The position numbers were made by a program, and so were the translations under genes. From Paenibacillus tritici (lineage in GTDB: Bacteria; Bacillota; Bacilli; Paenibacillales; Paenibacillaceae), in assembly GCF_013204885.1 (NCBI RefSeq), contig NZ_JABMKX010000012.1, forward strand, positions 186,001 to 250,000: a DNA stretch of 64,000 nucleotides. The letters are read 5' to 3'. The notes beneath the pieces were generated by a model that saw only the letters and a program-made list of their open reading frames with translations, was not told the origin of the DNA and searched no databases. This document shows positions 15,945-25,312 of the stretch, one piece after another. Positions within the stretch are counted from its first letter, which is position 1. Each line of letters opens with the position of its first letter.

Positions 15945-16235
15945 CAACTAACAAGTGGACAAACGTATCTTAATTTACCGACATCTCCTAAATAAACGGC
16001 AGCAAGTGGAAAAAGGGCATCTAATTATTGGTTTTTTGCCACTCTGGATGAAATGTGCCAAATTAAGTGTTGTTTATACAACTGCTGTTCCAACAGGAGG
16101 CAAATGCTTATCAGTAAGTGCTGAAAATCCAACTAATTCCTTAAATCGAATCGCACACTTCACACAAGTGGAAACGGCTTAACCGTCCTTTTAAATTAAA
16201 GGACGGCATTCGTTTCAGCGAGAAATAGAAGGACC
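15945..16235. repeat. Composite intergenic repeat ending in palindromic repeat copy 1
   Basis: Non-coding stretch built from recurring short units: CAAGTGGA begins at about 15951, 16002 and 16165, and GTGTTG/GTTCCAAC-type units lie between. The right end (16164-16233) is a palindrome: GAAACG 16171-16176, CCGTCCTTT/AAAGGACGG 16183-16206, CGTTTC 16211-16216. Nearly the same block, inverted, is at 47998-48064, and a shorter version is at 60550-60600. A 75-codon open frame across it has no ribosome site and is judged spurious. Confidence 0.7.
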
Positions 16236-16278
16236 AGCCCGGCCATTCCCTGGCCCGGGTCAGTCCTTATCCATTCGA

Positions 16279-18045
16279 TTACTTCAGGTTGATCTCTTTA
16301 ATTTTATCCAGCGGAATTTTCGGCTCACGCGCCTCTGTCAGCAGACCGTTGATTTCCTGCTGCACATCGGTGAGCTGGGTATAGCAGTACCCGCAGATAT
16401 AATCCACACTTTTGATCGCTTGGGTCAGGCTTGCGAAGCGGTTCAGGAATTCTTCCTCTGATGCCACCTGATGCCCGTACCCCCAGCCCTTATCGGACTG
16501 GAAGGCGATCCCGCCGAATTCCGATATAATGATAGGCTGGCCTTGGTACGCATACCCCTCGGCGAAGGCATACTTCCATTGGTTGCAGGTGGTCTCTTTA
16601 TTCACGATGGCCTCTTTGTTGTCACCATACCTGCTTAAGAAGCCGTCACCCATTTCAACGTAATCATGCAGGGTCAGAATATCCGACACGGTATGCTCCC
16701 AGCCATCATTCGTAATCACCGGGCGGTAGGGGTCAATGGCCTTGGTTAAGTGATAGATGCCTTCCGTGAATTTCTGCTGCCGCTGATCATGCAGAATGTT
16801 CGGCACGCCCCAGGACTCATTGAACGGCACCCAGGTAATGATACTGGGATGATTATACTGCTGCCGGACGATCTCCAGCCATTCGTTTGTGAAGCTCTCC
16901 ACGGCGCGGTCATGAAATTCGAACGTTGCCGCCATCTCCGACCATACCAGCAGGCCCTTTACATCGCACCAATACAGGAAACGGGCATCCTCAATCTTCA
17001 TATGCTTGCGTACGCTGTTATAGCCCATCGCCAGAATATAATCAATATCGGCTACAATCGCTTCTTCGCTCGGCGGTGTCAGGTGGCTCTCTGTCCAGTA
17101 GCCTTGATCCAGAATAATCCTCTGATAGACTGGTGTATTATTAAGCAGCACCTTACCGTTCTGGATGGAGACCTTTCTCATTCCGAAATAGGAATGCACC
17201 TGATCCACAACCTTGCCGCCTACGTATAGGGTGAACTCAACATCATACAGGTTGGGCTGCGCCGGTGACCAGTAGCTCCGCTTCCAGGGACCGCTTGCCT
17301 CATGCAGCAGATCGACTTCTATCGTCTGGCGGGGCCGGTCCATCCACTGGCTCGTTGTCTTAACCGGGACTCCCTTGAAAGTAACCGCGGCCTCCAGCAG
17401 GATCTTGCCTGCCGCCGTCTCTAGCCCGTGCAATTGAACATCGAACGAGACACAGGAGCGGTCGATGTCCGGAGTGATTTTTACAGAATCCAGCCGCTGC
17501 TCTTCCACATATTCCAGCCAGACGGTCTGCCAGATTCCGGTGCTCTGCACATAAAAGCATTCAAAATTATCCTTCGTCCAGCGCTGCTTCCCCCGGGGCT
17601 GGGTACAGTCATTACTGTCTTCTGCCTTTAACGTAATGCTGTTCTCCTTCCCAGAGATTAGATAGGGAGTGATGTCGAAGGAAAACGCAGCATACCCTCC
17701 CTGATGACTGCCTGCCAGGATGCCGTTCACCCATACCTTGGCGTGATAATCCACGGCCTGGAAGTGGAGAATGACCCTTTTTCCGGACGCCTCCCCGGGA
17801 ATGAGCACTGCCTTGTTGTACCATACCCGGGGATGAAATTCCTGAATACCGATGCCGCTTGCCTGCGTCTCGTAAGTATATGGAACAGTAATGGTATGGG
17901 TTGCGTTCAACTGCTCCTGCCATTTCCCGTGCTCACCGGTATTCTGATCGTCGAACCGGAAGCCCCACTCCCCGTTAAGGGTCTGCCATCCCCCGCGGAC
18001 GAACTGCGGTCTGGGATAATCCTTGATGTATGCTTTGGTTGTCAT
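16279..18045 (-). CDS. Glycoside hydrolase family 2 protein
   Basis: A 588-residue GH2 enzyme, cytosolic since no signal peptide is seen. Domain order is the usual sugar-binding jelly roll (about 15-185, with WYNKAVLIP and VNGILAGSHQGGY), immunoglobulin-like domain (about 186-295) and TIM barrel (about 296-588). Acid/base Glu410 is in FNESWG and nucleophile Glu509 is in IISEFGG. It releases a non-reducing-end sugar; pairing with the GH51 gene suggests arabinoside or galactoside substrates, but specificity cannot be read from sequence. ATG 18045 is chosen because GGGGGAG is 5 bases upstream and it overlaps the GH51 stop (ATGA); the longer open frame runs inside GH51. It is the last gene of a five-gene leftward operon. 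Confidence 0.88.
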   Translation of the reverse strand: MTTKAYIKDYPRPQFVRGGWQTLNGEWGFRFDDQNTGEHGKWQEQLNATHTITVPYTYETQASGIGIQEFHPRVWYNKAVLIPGEASGKRVILHFQAVDYHAKVWVNGILAGSHQGGYAAFSFDITPYLISGKENSITLKAEDSNDCTQPRGKQRWTKDNFECFYVQSTGIWQTVWLEYVEEQRLDSVKITPDIDRSCVSFDVQLHGLETAAGKILLEAAVTFKGVPVKTTSQWMDRPRQTIEVDLLHEASGPWKRSYWSPAQPNLYDVEFTLYVGGKVVDQVHSYFGMRKVSIQNGKVLLNNTPVYQRIILDQGYWTESHLTPPSEEAIVADIDYILAMGYNSVRKHMKIEDARFLYWCDVKGLLVWSEMAATFEFHDRAVESFTNEWLEIVRQQYNHPSIITWVPFNESWGVPNILHDQRQQKFTEGIYHLTKAIDPYRPVITNDGWEHTVSDILTLHDYVEMGDGFLSRYGDNKEAIVNKETTCNQWKYAFAEGYAYQGQPIIISEFGGIAFQSDKGWGYGHQVASEEEFLNRFASLTQAIKSVDYICGYCYTQLTDVQQEINGLLTEAREPKIPLDKIKEINLK

Positions 18046-20084
18046 CGTACTCCCCCGTTCCGCCCGGCAGACCCGGTTCTGAATTCCAGCGCATAGACCG
18101 ATGCCGGACGCAGCAGCCAGTTCTCCGCCCACGCTCCAGCAGGAACCTCGCTTACCTTGCAGGCGATGCGGTCCGGCGCGAAGACAGAATTGATCTCCCA
18201 TTCGGATTCCCCCGATATTTCATATACCACTACAGTACCGTCAGCCTCAAATCCATGCATTGTGAAGGAAGCCTTCACTTCCTGCAGGCTGCGGTTTACA
18301 GTGAACACGGTGACGCTATCCCCGGATTCATTCGTGAAGGCCACCGTATCCAGATCCGGCAGGGCGTCCAGATGGATAGGCGCCGGTCTGCCGGACCTTA
18401 CGGAGAAAGTGCCGCACTCTGCAACTGAAGGAAGCAGACGGGAGATATCGCGGCCGGCATACAGCTTCATGACTTCATAGGTTGGCGTGCCGTAGACGGT
18501 TAACGGATGCCCGCTCCAGCCCGGCAGCTTGCCGCAGTATTGATCGGCATAATAATCGCCTACCCGGATACACCCGCCAAGCCATCCGTTCACCAGATCG
18601 GAGAAGCTGCCGATTTGCACGATGTCGCTTGCCCGCAGCATTTCGTTCAAATTAGCGGCATTAGCCACCGCAGCGCCCAGCGTATGCTCGTCCGGCAGCC
18701 CTTTGCGTACCGTGTTGGGATAATACATTGTATTGTATTCGGTAATTGCCAGCTTCACATGCGCATGGTCCGGGTTGGAGCGGATCTGGCCTGCCGTCTG
18801 TTCTATATTGTAGCGGGTCCATTCCGGGAATGAGGCAATGGCCTTATAGCGCTCTTCTTCCGGTGTGTTCTGGTCCATAGCAAACCGGTTATAGCCATGG
18901 TAGAGATGTAAGGTCAAATAATCAATCTGTTCACCCGCGGTATCCAGAACAGCCCGGTTCCATTCCTGATCGGTATGTCCGCAGGCCAGAATAACGAGAG
19001 AAGGATCTGCCTGCTTCATAGCTTGAATGAAGGACACGGTCCGCTTGGCGAACTGCTCCGCCGTAGTTGTTCCAACCTGCCAGGGTCCCCACACCTCGTT
19101 GCCGATCTCCCAATACTTCACATTATAGGGCTCCGCATAGCCATTCGCGGCCCGCTTCGCGCCCATGGGAGTATCGGTCCCGCCATTGCAGTATTCCACC
19201 CACCTCGCTGCCTCCTCCGGCGAGCCGGAGCCGTCATTCACGCAGATCAGCGGCTCCACACGAAGCTCCCGGCAGAAGCGGATGAATTCATCTGTGCCGA
19301 AGTATTTGCTGGTCCATCCTCCCCATGCCTCGTTGAACATAACCGGGCGCTCCAGCACCGGACCGATCCCGTGCTCGAAATGATAGGCGCTGATATAGTT
19401 CCCTGCCAGCCGCATCATCCCGGCGTTCAGATCCTTCGTCATTTCGACCACCTCACGTTTTACGGTACCGATGTGGTCTTCGGGGAGCAGAGAGACATGA
19501 TCTAACCATAACATGCCGGTAGAGACATGATCCCTCCATCTGGGATGCTCAGCGGGAACATATACCCGGAACTCTGCATCTTCGCTGTTCCGGCTGACGG
19601 ATAGTCCGGCCTCATACTGCTGCCAATTATGGCTGTCCAGCCCGATGCGCTCCAGCCCCAGGCGGGCTTGGCTGATCCGGTCTACGGCTTCAACAATAAT
19701 ATAAGTCAGCTCGACAGATGCCCTCGCCACCAGCTTAACCGTATACATCCCTTCCTGGAGAGCTGTCCTCTGGGCGATGCCGGCATAGGCCTCATCATCG
19801 CTCAGCAGGCGGATACGCTGGGCGCGGCCCGAATGCTTCGGGGCAGACGCTTCAAGGGCATATCCGGTATTCCGCCCGTTCGTGAACGCATACCAGCTTC
19901 CCGCCACGCCCGCCGTACTCCCCGCTTCACTCTCGAAATCCATATCCTTCAGCGGATAAGCCAGCATGGCTTCCATATGATCGCGGATATCCTCCACAAA
20001 ATGTCCGAACAGGTACGGGTTGACCGTATGCCCGCTTGGCTGGCTGCAGTCGATCCTTATCGTTGCTTGGTTAGACAATTTCAC
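18042..20084 (-). CDS. GH51 alpha-L-arabinofuranosidase
   Basis: A 680-residue GH51 enzyme that removes alpha-L-arabinofuranosyl residues from arabinan, arabinoxylan or arabino-oligosaccharides. The N-terminal NPYLFGHFVED is typical. Acid/base Glu330 is in EIGNEVWG, nucleophile Glu449 in LAITEYNT. Compared with compact GH51 enzymes of about 500 residues, it carries an extra beta-sandwich-like insertion at about 55-200, as in longer GH51 members. No signal peptide is seen, so it acts on imported oligosaccharides. The ribosome site is GGAGGAG just before ATG 20084. It overlaps the GH2 gene by 4 bp and follows the ABC permease after 14 bases, so the importer and two glycosidases form one transcription unit. 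Confidence 0.92.
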   Translation of the reverse strand: MKLSNQATIRIDCSQPSGHTVNPYLFGHFVEDIRDHMEAMLAYPLKDMDFESEAGSTAGVAGSWYAFTNGRNTGYALEASAPKHSGRAQRIRLLSDDEAYAGIAQRTALQEGMYTVKLVARASVELTYIIVEAVDRISQARLGLERIGLDSHNWQQYEAGLSVSRNSEDAEFRVYVPAEHPRWRDHVSTGMLWLDHVSLLPEDHIGTVKREVVEMTKDLNAGMMRLAGNYISAYHFEHGIGPVLERPVMFNEAWGGWTSKYFGTDEFIRFCRELRVEPLICVNDGSGSPEEAARWVEYCNGGTDTPMGAKRAANGYAEPYNVKYWEIGNEVWGPWQVGTTTAEQFAKRTVSFIQAMKQADPSLVILACGHTDQEWNRAVLDTAGEQIDYLTLHLYHGYNRFAMDQNTPEEERYKAIASFPEWTRYNIEQTAGQIRSNPDHAHVKLAITEYNTMYYPNTVRKGLPDEHTLGAAVANAANLNEMLRASDIVQIGSFSDLVNGWLGGCIRVGDYYADQYCGKLPGWSGHPLTVYGTPTYEVMKLYAGRDISRLLPSVAECGTFSVRSGRPAPIHLDALPDLDTVAFTNESGDSVTVFTVNRSLQEVKASFTMHGFEADGTVVVYEISGESEWEINSVFAPDRIACKVSEVPAGAWAENWLLRPASVYALEFRTGSAGRNGGVR

Positions 20085-20098
20085 TCCTCCGTTTCCGA

Positions 20099-20995
20099 TT
20101 AACCTTTAATTGAACCAATCATGACACCTTTGACGAAGTGCTTCTGGACCAAAGGATACATCAGCAGCACCGGCAGGCTGGACACGATAATGACCGCGTA
20201 TTTAATGCTCTCGGAGAGCAGGATTTGATCCTCCAGTCCGACATTCCCCCCGTCTGCGCCGGCGGATTGACTGATCATCAGTATCTCGCGCAGCACCAGC
20301 TGCAGCGGGTAACGGTCCTCGCTGCGGATATAAATCAGCGCATTGAAGAACGAATTCCAGTGCCCCACGGCATAGAACAGAACCATTACAGCAATAATCG
20401 GTTTCGACAACGGCAGAATAATGCTGATCAGCAGCCTCCAGTTGGAGCAGCCGTCAATGTGCGCCGCCTCCTGCAGCTCCCAGGGAATACTGGATTCAAA
20501 GTATGTTCTCATCACAATCAGATTGTACGTGGATATGGCTCCGGGAATAATGAGCGCCCACATCGTATCGACCATCCCCAGGTTTTTGACCAGCAGATAA
20601 CTGGGGATGAGTCCACCGCTGAAGAACATCGTCAGGGTAACAATCAGCATTAGCAGCTTGCGTCCGGGAAGATCCGGTCTGGATAGCGGGTATGCCGCAA
20701 GCAGGGTCATCATAATATTGACACTTGTTCCGACAACAGTGTAGATCAGCGTATTGCGGTATCCGGTCCAAATTTTATCGTTGTGCAAAATATTGCTGTA
20801 GGCTTCCAGTGTCACGCCCTTGGGCAGCAGCCAGACCTCCCCGTTCAGTACTTTGGCGGGATCACTGAACGAAGCGCTGACCACAAATAGTAACGGATAG
20901 AGCACTATAACAATGATTACCGCTGCTAGCAGGTATACGATTACGTCGAACCGCTTTTCATCGGGTGGGGCTTTCATAATTACATCCTTAGGCAT
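20099..20995 (-). CDS. Carbohydrate ABC transporter permease (LplC/YtcP type)
   Basis: A 298-residue inner permease of the MalG-like group with six hydrophobic helices. The cytoplasmic EAA loop that docks the ATPase is visible as ELQEAAHIDGCSNWRLLISIILPLSKP. Together with the neighbouring LplB-type permease and the lipoprotein it forms the membrane part of an oligosaccharide importer. No ATPase gene is present, so the shared MsmX-type ATPase is expected to energise it, as is usual for this group in Bacillus and Paenibacillus. It lies 18 bases downstream of its partner permease. Confidence 0.92.
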   Translation of the reverse strand: MPKDVIMKAPPDEKRFDVIVYLLAAVIIVIVLYPLLFVVSASFSDPAKVLNGEVWLLPKGVTLEAYSNILHNDKIWTGYRNTLIYTVVGTSVNIMMTLLAAYPLSRPDLPGRKLLMLIVTLTMFFSGGLIPSYLLVKNLGMVDTMWALIIPGAISTYNLIVMRTYFESSIPWELQEAAHIDGCSNWRLLISIILPLSKPIIAVMVLFYAVGHWNSFFNALIYIRSEDRYPLQLVLREILMISQSAGADGGNVGLEDQILLSESIKYAVIIVSSLPVLLMYPLVQKHFVKGVMIGSIKG

Positions 20996-21013
20996 TGCCC
21001 GTCTCCTCCTCCA

Positions 21014-21979
21014 TTACCACAGGCTCGTATCCGACGTTTTGCGCGCAAACCGGTTCACCAGCAGGAGCAGCGTCAGGTTAATCAGGGAGTTGAACAGCCC
21101 TATTGCGGCAGTATAGCTGTATTCGCCCTTTAGAATGCCGGTGGTGTATACAAAAGTGGAAATCACGTCGCTTGATTCCAGATTCAAATTATTCTGCATC
21201 AGCAAAATTTTCTCAAAGCCGATGTTCATGAACTGTCCAATGTCCAGAATCAGTAAAATGACGATCACAGGGACAATTCCAGGCAGTGAGACATGCCAGA
21301 TCCGCCGGATACGGGAGGCGCCGTCCATCTTGGCCGCTTCGTACAGCTGCGGATTAATTCCGCTAAGCGCAGCGATGTATATAATGGATTGCCAGCCCAT
21401 GTTCTGCCATATGTTTGAGCTGATGAAGATCGTTTTGAACCACGCGGCCGATTCCATGAAGCGGGTCGGCGTTCTGCCAAGCGCCTGAATTAGCATGTTG
21501 ACCGGGCCGCTCGGGGAGAGCAGCACCGTCAGAATGCCCACGATAACAACAACAGAGATAAAATGCGGGATATAAGTGACGTTCTGCAGTAATTTACTGT
21601 ACCTCTTACTGCCAATTTCGTTGATCAGCAGGGCCAGCAGAATCGGAACCGGAAAAGCAATCAGCAGGGAGAACAGGTTGATGGACAACGTATTCCAGAG
21701 AAGTCTCCAGAAATAATAGGAGTCGAAGAAACGCTGGAAATGCTCGAAGCCCACCCAGCTGCTGCCAAGGATTCCCTTGCCCGGGTTGAAATTCTTGAAG
21801 GCGATCTGCAGCCCGTAGAGCGGGCCGTAATGAAACACCAGGTACCATGTGATCGGTATTAACAGCATGAGATACAAGTCGTATCTTCGGGCGATTTGCC
21901 TGATCAGGCGGCGCCCCGGTTCCCGGCGGGACGGGGGCGCTGCGGCAGTAGTATGAATTTCAGCCTTATTCATGAACAT
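21014..21979 (-). CDS. Carbohydrate ABC transporter permease (LplB/YteP type)
   Basis: A 321-residue permease of the MalF-like group with six main hydrophobic helices and a basic N-terminal tail (RREPGRRLIRQIARRYDLYLM). The EAA loop reads LYEAAKMDGASRIRRIWHVSLP. The HYGPLYGLQIAFKNFNP segment after the first helix is characteristic of the LplB family. It lies 24 bases after the solute-binding lipoprotein gene and 18 bases before the second permease. Substrate range follows from the adjacent GH51 and GH2 enzymes rather than from this protein. Confidence 0.92.
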   Translation of the reverse strand: MFMNKAEIHTTAAAPPSRREPGRRLIRQIARRYDLYLMLLIPITWYLVFHYGPLYGLQIAFKNFNPGKGILGSSWVGFEHFQRFFDSYYFWRLLWNTLSINLFSLLIAFPVPILLALLINEIGSKRYSKLLQNVTYIPHFISVVVIVGILTVLLSPSGPVNMLIQALGRTPTRFMESAAWFKTIFISSNIWQNMGWQSIIYIAALSGINPQLYEAAKMDGASRIRRIWHVSLPGIVPVIVILLILDIGQFMNIGFEKILLMQNNLNLESSDVISTFVYTTGILKGEYSYTAAIGLFNSLINLTLLLLVNRFARKTSDTSLW

Positions 21980-22003
21980 CCGCTCCTATCCAGGTGGATC
22001 TGC

Positions 22004-23578
22004 CTATTTCTCCATCTTGTCGTAAGCTTCCTGATAAATTTGCTGCAGCTCTTCCAGATTCATCTTTTGGAGGGTCGACTGGAATTCATCCCACTTGTCG
22101 AAGCTGAGTGCGCCGGCGATAAACTTCGTGCTCTGTTCTTCGTAATATTTGTCAATATCATTCCGGAGCATGTTCACCTTCTGGGCTGTCGCTTCGTCAA
22201 ACATCGGAGCGGCATAGCGGATTTCCGGCATATACGGGTCGAGCGCCTTCTGCGCTTCCTGCACCTGAGGCGGATTGATATAAGAAGCTACATGCTCACT
22301 GATCAGATGCGGCGCCCCTCCGCCGGCATAAGGAGTGATTTTGGGCTGAGTTTCAGAGGTTGAATACTCTGGCTTGTAATACGGAATTCCGTCCTTCAGC
22401 TCATAATGCTCGCCTTCCCGCCCGAACCGCAGCAGCGTCGAGCCTTCGTCGCTATAGAAATAATCGATCCAGCGCATGGAGATTTCCGGATATTTATTGA
22501 CGGAAGTAATGGCATACGCCCCAAAGTCACGCGGGATCGGAGACGTCTGGCTCTGCATCCGGTCACCATGCGGACCTGCTGGCGGCGCGATGCCGATGTA
22601 TTGATCCGAGATCGGCAGGAAATTGTTATTCGTCTGGTCGAAGAACATCCCCGTCAAGCCGGAGCCCTGCTTGGCCAGGAACTGGGCCTCGGTATGGGAG
22701 AACACTTCCTGGTCCAGCAGCTTCGCGGCGTACAGCTTGTTCAGATACATGAGCATTTCCTTGTTCCGTTCGCTGCCCATCCAGATTTCGACCTTATCAT
22801 CCTTAAGGTTGACGTTATAACCGAACTGCTGATCCAGTCCGAACGATCCGCTCATCATCGTGGCGACACTGAGGCCGACGCGGGCAGTCAGTGGAAGTTC
22901 GTCCTTCTGTCCGTTGCCGTTCGGGTCCTGATCACGGAAGGCGACCAGCACATCGTACAGCTCATCCGTCGTCTCCGGCACCTTCAGGTTCAGCTTCTTC
23001 AGCCAGGCCTGGTTGATCCATTTCTTGTCCGTCCGCGCCGCACTCAGGCTAACGATACCCGGAATCGCGTAAATATGACCTTCCGGTGTCGTAATGCCCG
23101 CGCGGATCTCCGGATACTCATCCATCAGCTTGTTGAAGTTCGGGGCATAGTCCCGGATCAGATCCTCCAGTGGAATAAGCTGGCCGCCCGAGCCGTAACG
23201 GACGGCCTCCAGTGGGGTGATCCCGGAGCGGTACATGACATCGGGCAGCTCGTTGGAGGCGAACAGCAGATTCTTCTTCTCCTGGAAGCCATCTGTCGGC
23301 GCTTCGGTGAACTCCACCTGAACATTGCTCAGCTTCTCATAATCCTGAAAGACCGGCATGTCCTTGAACGGTCCGTTGACGGGCGCAATCCGGGTGAACA
23401 TGCTCAGCTTCACCGGCTCCTGCACGATAGGGAATCCGTCCTTGCTCACGGATTGATCTGCTGTTGCCTGAGGTGCAGCCTCTTTGTTGCTGCTGTCCAC
23501 TCCTGAACTGCAGCCGCCCATTGCCAGTGCGGCAATGACCATAAGACTGACCGCCGTTTGATTTCGTTGTCTGCGCAT
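22004..23578 (-). CDS. Extracellular sugar-binding lipoprotein (LplA type)
   Basis: A 524-residue family 1-like solute-binding protein. The N-terminus is a lipoprotein signal (MRRQRN, hydrophobic core, AMGGC lipobox), with Cys23 as the lipid-modified residue, so it is tethered outside the membrane. Large LplA-type binding proteins capture oligosaccharides for the LplB/LplC permeases, which follow directly. The start has AAGGAGGTTG about 9 bases upstream. A -10 box (23646-23651) and a near-perfect cre site just after the start point (23619-23632) imply repression by CcpA when glucose is available. The upstream YesM/YesN pair is the probable specific activator. Confidence 0.92.
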   Translation of the reverse strand: MRRQRNQTAVSLMVIAALAMGGCSSGVDSSNKEAAPQATADQSVSKDGFPIVQEPVKLSMFTRIAPVNGPFKDMPVFQDYEKLSNVQVEFTEAPTDGFQEKKNLLFASNELPDVMYRSGITPLEAVRYGSGGQLIPLEDLIRDYAPNFNKLMDEYPEIRAGITTPEGHIYAIPGIVSLSAARTDKKWINQAWLKKLNLKVPETTDELYDVLVAFRDQDPNGNGQKDELPLTARVGLSVATMMSGSFGLDQQFGYNVNLKDDKVEIWMGSERNKEMLMYLNKLYAAKLLDQEVFSHTEAQFLAKQGSGLTGMFFDQTNNNFLPISDQYIGIAPPAGPHGDRMQSQTSPIPRDFGAYAITSVNKYPEISMRWIDYFYSDEGSTLLRFGREGEHYELKDGIPYYKPEYSTSETQPKITPYAGGGAPHLISEHVASYINPPQVQEAQKALDPYMPEIRYAAPMFDEATAQKVNMLRNDIDKYYEEQSTKFIAGALSFDKWDEFQSTLQKMNLEELQQIYQEAYDKMEK

Positions 23579-23618
23579 GTCTGGTACAACCTCCTTATAT
23601 ATCTCACTGATCCTTCGG

Positions 23619-23632
23619 TGTAAGCGCTTCCC
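23619..23632 (-). promoter_or_regulatory. cre site (CcpA) in front of the ABC/glycosidase operon
   Basis: TGTAAGCGCTTCCC agrees with the cre consensus TGWAARCGYTWNCW at 13 of 14 positions. A TATAAT box on the minus strand at 23646-23651 puts this site roughly at +7 to +20, a roadblock position. It lies 41 bases before the binding-protein start codon. Confidence 0.8.
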
Positions 23633-23645
23633 TTGGTGTGGTTTT

Positions 23646-23651
23646 ATTATA
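23646..23651 (-). promoter_or_regulatory. -10 box of the ABC/glycosidase operon
   Basis: TATAAT on the minus strand. There is no good -35 hexamer at 16-18 bases, which suggests dependence on an activator such as the adjacent YesN-type regulator. Confidence 0.55.
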
Positions 23652-23713
23652 TCCGGGCCAGCGAAGAGGGGGATTCTACATATATGACTATTTACTACAC
23701 TTATCTTACTGTT

Positions 23714-25312
23714 TCACTCCGCAGCAGGCTGACGGCTTACAAAAGCATGCGGCGTCGTACCGGTCAGCTCCTTGAATACTTTGAAAAAATAATTATACGT
23801 CGTGAACCCAACCTGGCTGCTAATTTGCTTCACAGTGTATTTGCCGCTTTCGAGCAGCCTGCAGCTGGCATCAATTCGGACACGGTTCAAATATTCGGAA
23901 AAGGTCGTCCGGGTCTCTTCTTTGAAGATCCGGCTTAAGTAAGACGGGTTAAGCCCGATCAGGTCGGCAGTCAGCTCCAGCGTAATGTAACTCTGATAAC
24001 GTTCCAGAATAAGCTGAATGGCTTGGGACACATGCCGCGAATAGCTACCTTGTGACTGTCTGCGGCGGAGCCTGCCCAGCAGGCCTCCGTAATAAGCTTT
24101 CATCCACTGTTCCAGCCCGGCTACGCTGTTGATATTGCCCAGCTCTTCCCGGGACGGCAATCCGCCAGCTGCATCTTCGTCCTGCGTCAGGGTCTTGTCA
24201 CCTATTGCCAGCAGTTCGCTGACAATCATCTGTACACTTGGCGAATGAAGCGGAAGCTGCTGAACAGGGGTGAATACGTCGGTAATGGACTGCTCTATCC
24301 CTTCCCGATCCAGCCGCTCAATGGCCAGAAGAAGCTGCTTCTGATTCCCGATCGTCATCAGAAGACGCGGACTGTCCGCTTCGGCATCCGGCTCTTGCCG
24401 TGCAGCCGCGTGATCGAGGACTCGTTCGGCCGAACGGTAACTGGCTTCGAGCTTGGACATGCTGCTGCACATATGACCAATGCTATAGGTGCATTTCAAG
24501 TTCAGGAATAGCTCCAGCGAATGGCTGGCATTGCTAATCAGCCGGTTGGCCTCACTCGCTGCAGCCTGTTCGCTCCGTTCTCTGAATGCGAACAGGGCGG
24601 CCAGACGCCCATTCTCAACATACACGGCCATCCGCTCAGGCAGCTCGCCGAGACTCTGCTGCATAAGCTCTACCGCCTGCCGGACCAGACCGTTAATCTG
24701 TACGTCACTGCGTGATTGTGTCAACAACAGGAAGGGAACGATTTGGACAGCGGCAGCCATATAGCAGACCACACCGGGCTGAAGCCCGCTCCGTTTCATG
24801 CTTTTGTCAAACATGGCTTCAGCCTCCGGCTGTCCGGCCAGCAGCCGGAGTGCCTGCTCACGTAAATCCCCGGGACTGCTGTCCGCAGCAGCGCTTCCCT
24901 CCTCCAGCCCGGGGACTGGGGTCACGGCCTTCTCCTGCAGCTCTTGTGCCACTTTCTTCAGAACGGAAATTAGCGATTGGTCATTCAAGCGGTGCTTCAG
25001 TAAATAGTCGGCAGCCCCGTTCCTCAGGCACTCACGGACATAATCGTAATCGTCATAGCTGCTGAGCATGATTGTCTTTACAGCCGGGTACCGCTCACGG
25101 ATGGTCCGTTGCAGCTCTACTCCATTCATGCCGGGCATATTCACATCAATAATTGCAATATGCACCAGCAATTTCTCACAAGCCTGGAGCGCCGTCAGAC
25201 CGCTGTAGGCTTCCCCGCAAATCTCAAAACCATGGCTGCGCCAATCCGTCATCGTCAACAGATGATGATGTACCAGCGGTTCATCGTCTACCAGCAATAC
25301 TTGAATCAACAT
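23714..25312 (-). CDS. YesN-type response regulator with AraC DNA-binding domain
   Basis: A 532-residue response regulator. The receiver domain (1-125) has Asp9-Asp10 and phosphoacceptor Asp56 (IIDVNMPG) with Ser/Thr and Lys108-type switch residues (MLSSYDDYDYV). A long linker follows, and an AraC/XylS double helix-turn-helix occupies about 430-525 (LTADLIGLNPSYLSRIFKEE and QISSQVGFTTYNYFFKVFK). It pairs with the YesM-type kinase, whose stop codon abuts its start (TGAATG). These pairs sense extracellular sugars and activate neighbouring transporter and glycosidase genes, here the operon beginning at 23578. The gene ends 135 bases before that operon. Confidence 0.93.
   Translation of the reverse strand: MLIQVLLVDDEPLVHHHLLTMTDWRSHGFEICGEAYSGLTALQACEKLLVHIAIIDVNMPGMNGVELQRTIRERYPAVKTIMLSSYDDYDYVRECLRNGAADYLLKHRLNDQSLISVLKKVAQELQEKAVTPVPGLEEGSAAADSSPGDLREQALRLLAGQPEAEAMFDKSMKRSGLQPGVVCYMAAAVQIVPFLLLTQSRSDVQINGLVRQAVELMQQSLGELPERMAVYVENGRLAALFAFRERSEQAAASEANRLISNASHSLELFLNLKCTYSIGHMCSSMSKLEASYRSAERVLDHAAARQEPDAEADSPRLLMTIGNQKQLLLAIERLDREGIEQSITDVFTPVQQLPLHSPSVQMIVSELLAIGDKTLTQDEDAAGGLPSREELGNINSVAGLEQWMKAYYGGLLGRLRRRQSQGSYSRHVSQAIQLILERYQSYITLELTADLIGLNPSYLSRIFKEETRTTFSEYLNRVRIDASCRLLESGKYTVKQISSQVGFTTYNYFFKVFKELTGTTPHAFVSRQPAAE

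Noticed and set aside
15955..16182. 75-codon open frame on the plus strand
   Set aside because: No ribosome site and it lies within the composite repeat, which recurs elsewhere without the frame.
22406..23506. 366-codon open frame on the plus strand opposite the binding protein
   Set aside because: Antisense shadow of the lipoprotein gene, rich in Arg, His and Leu without motifs.
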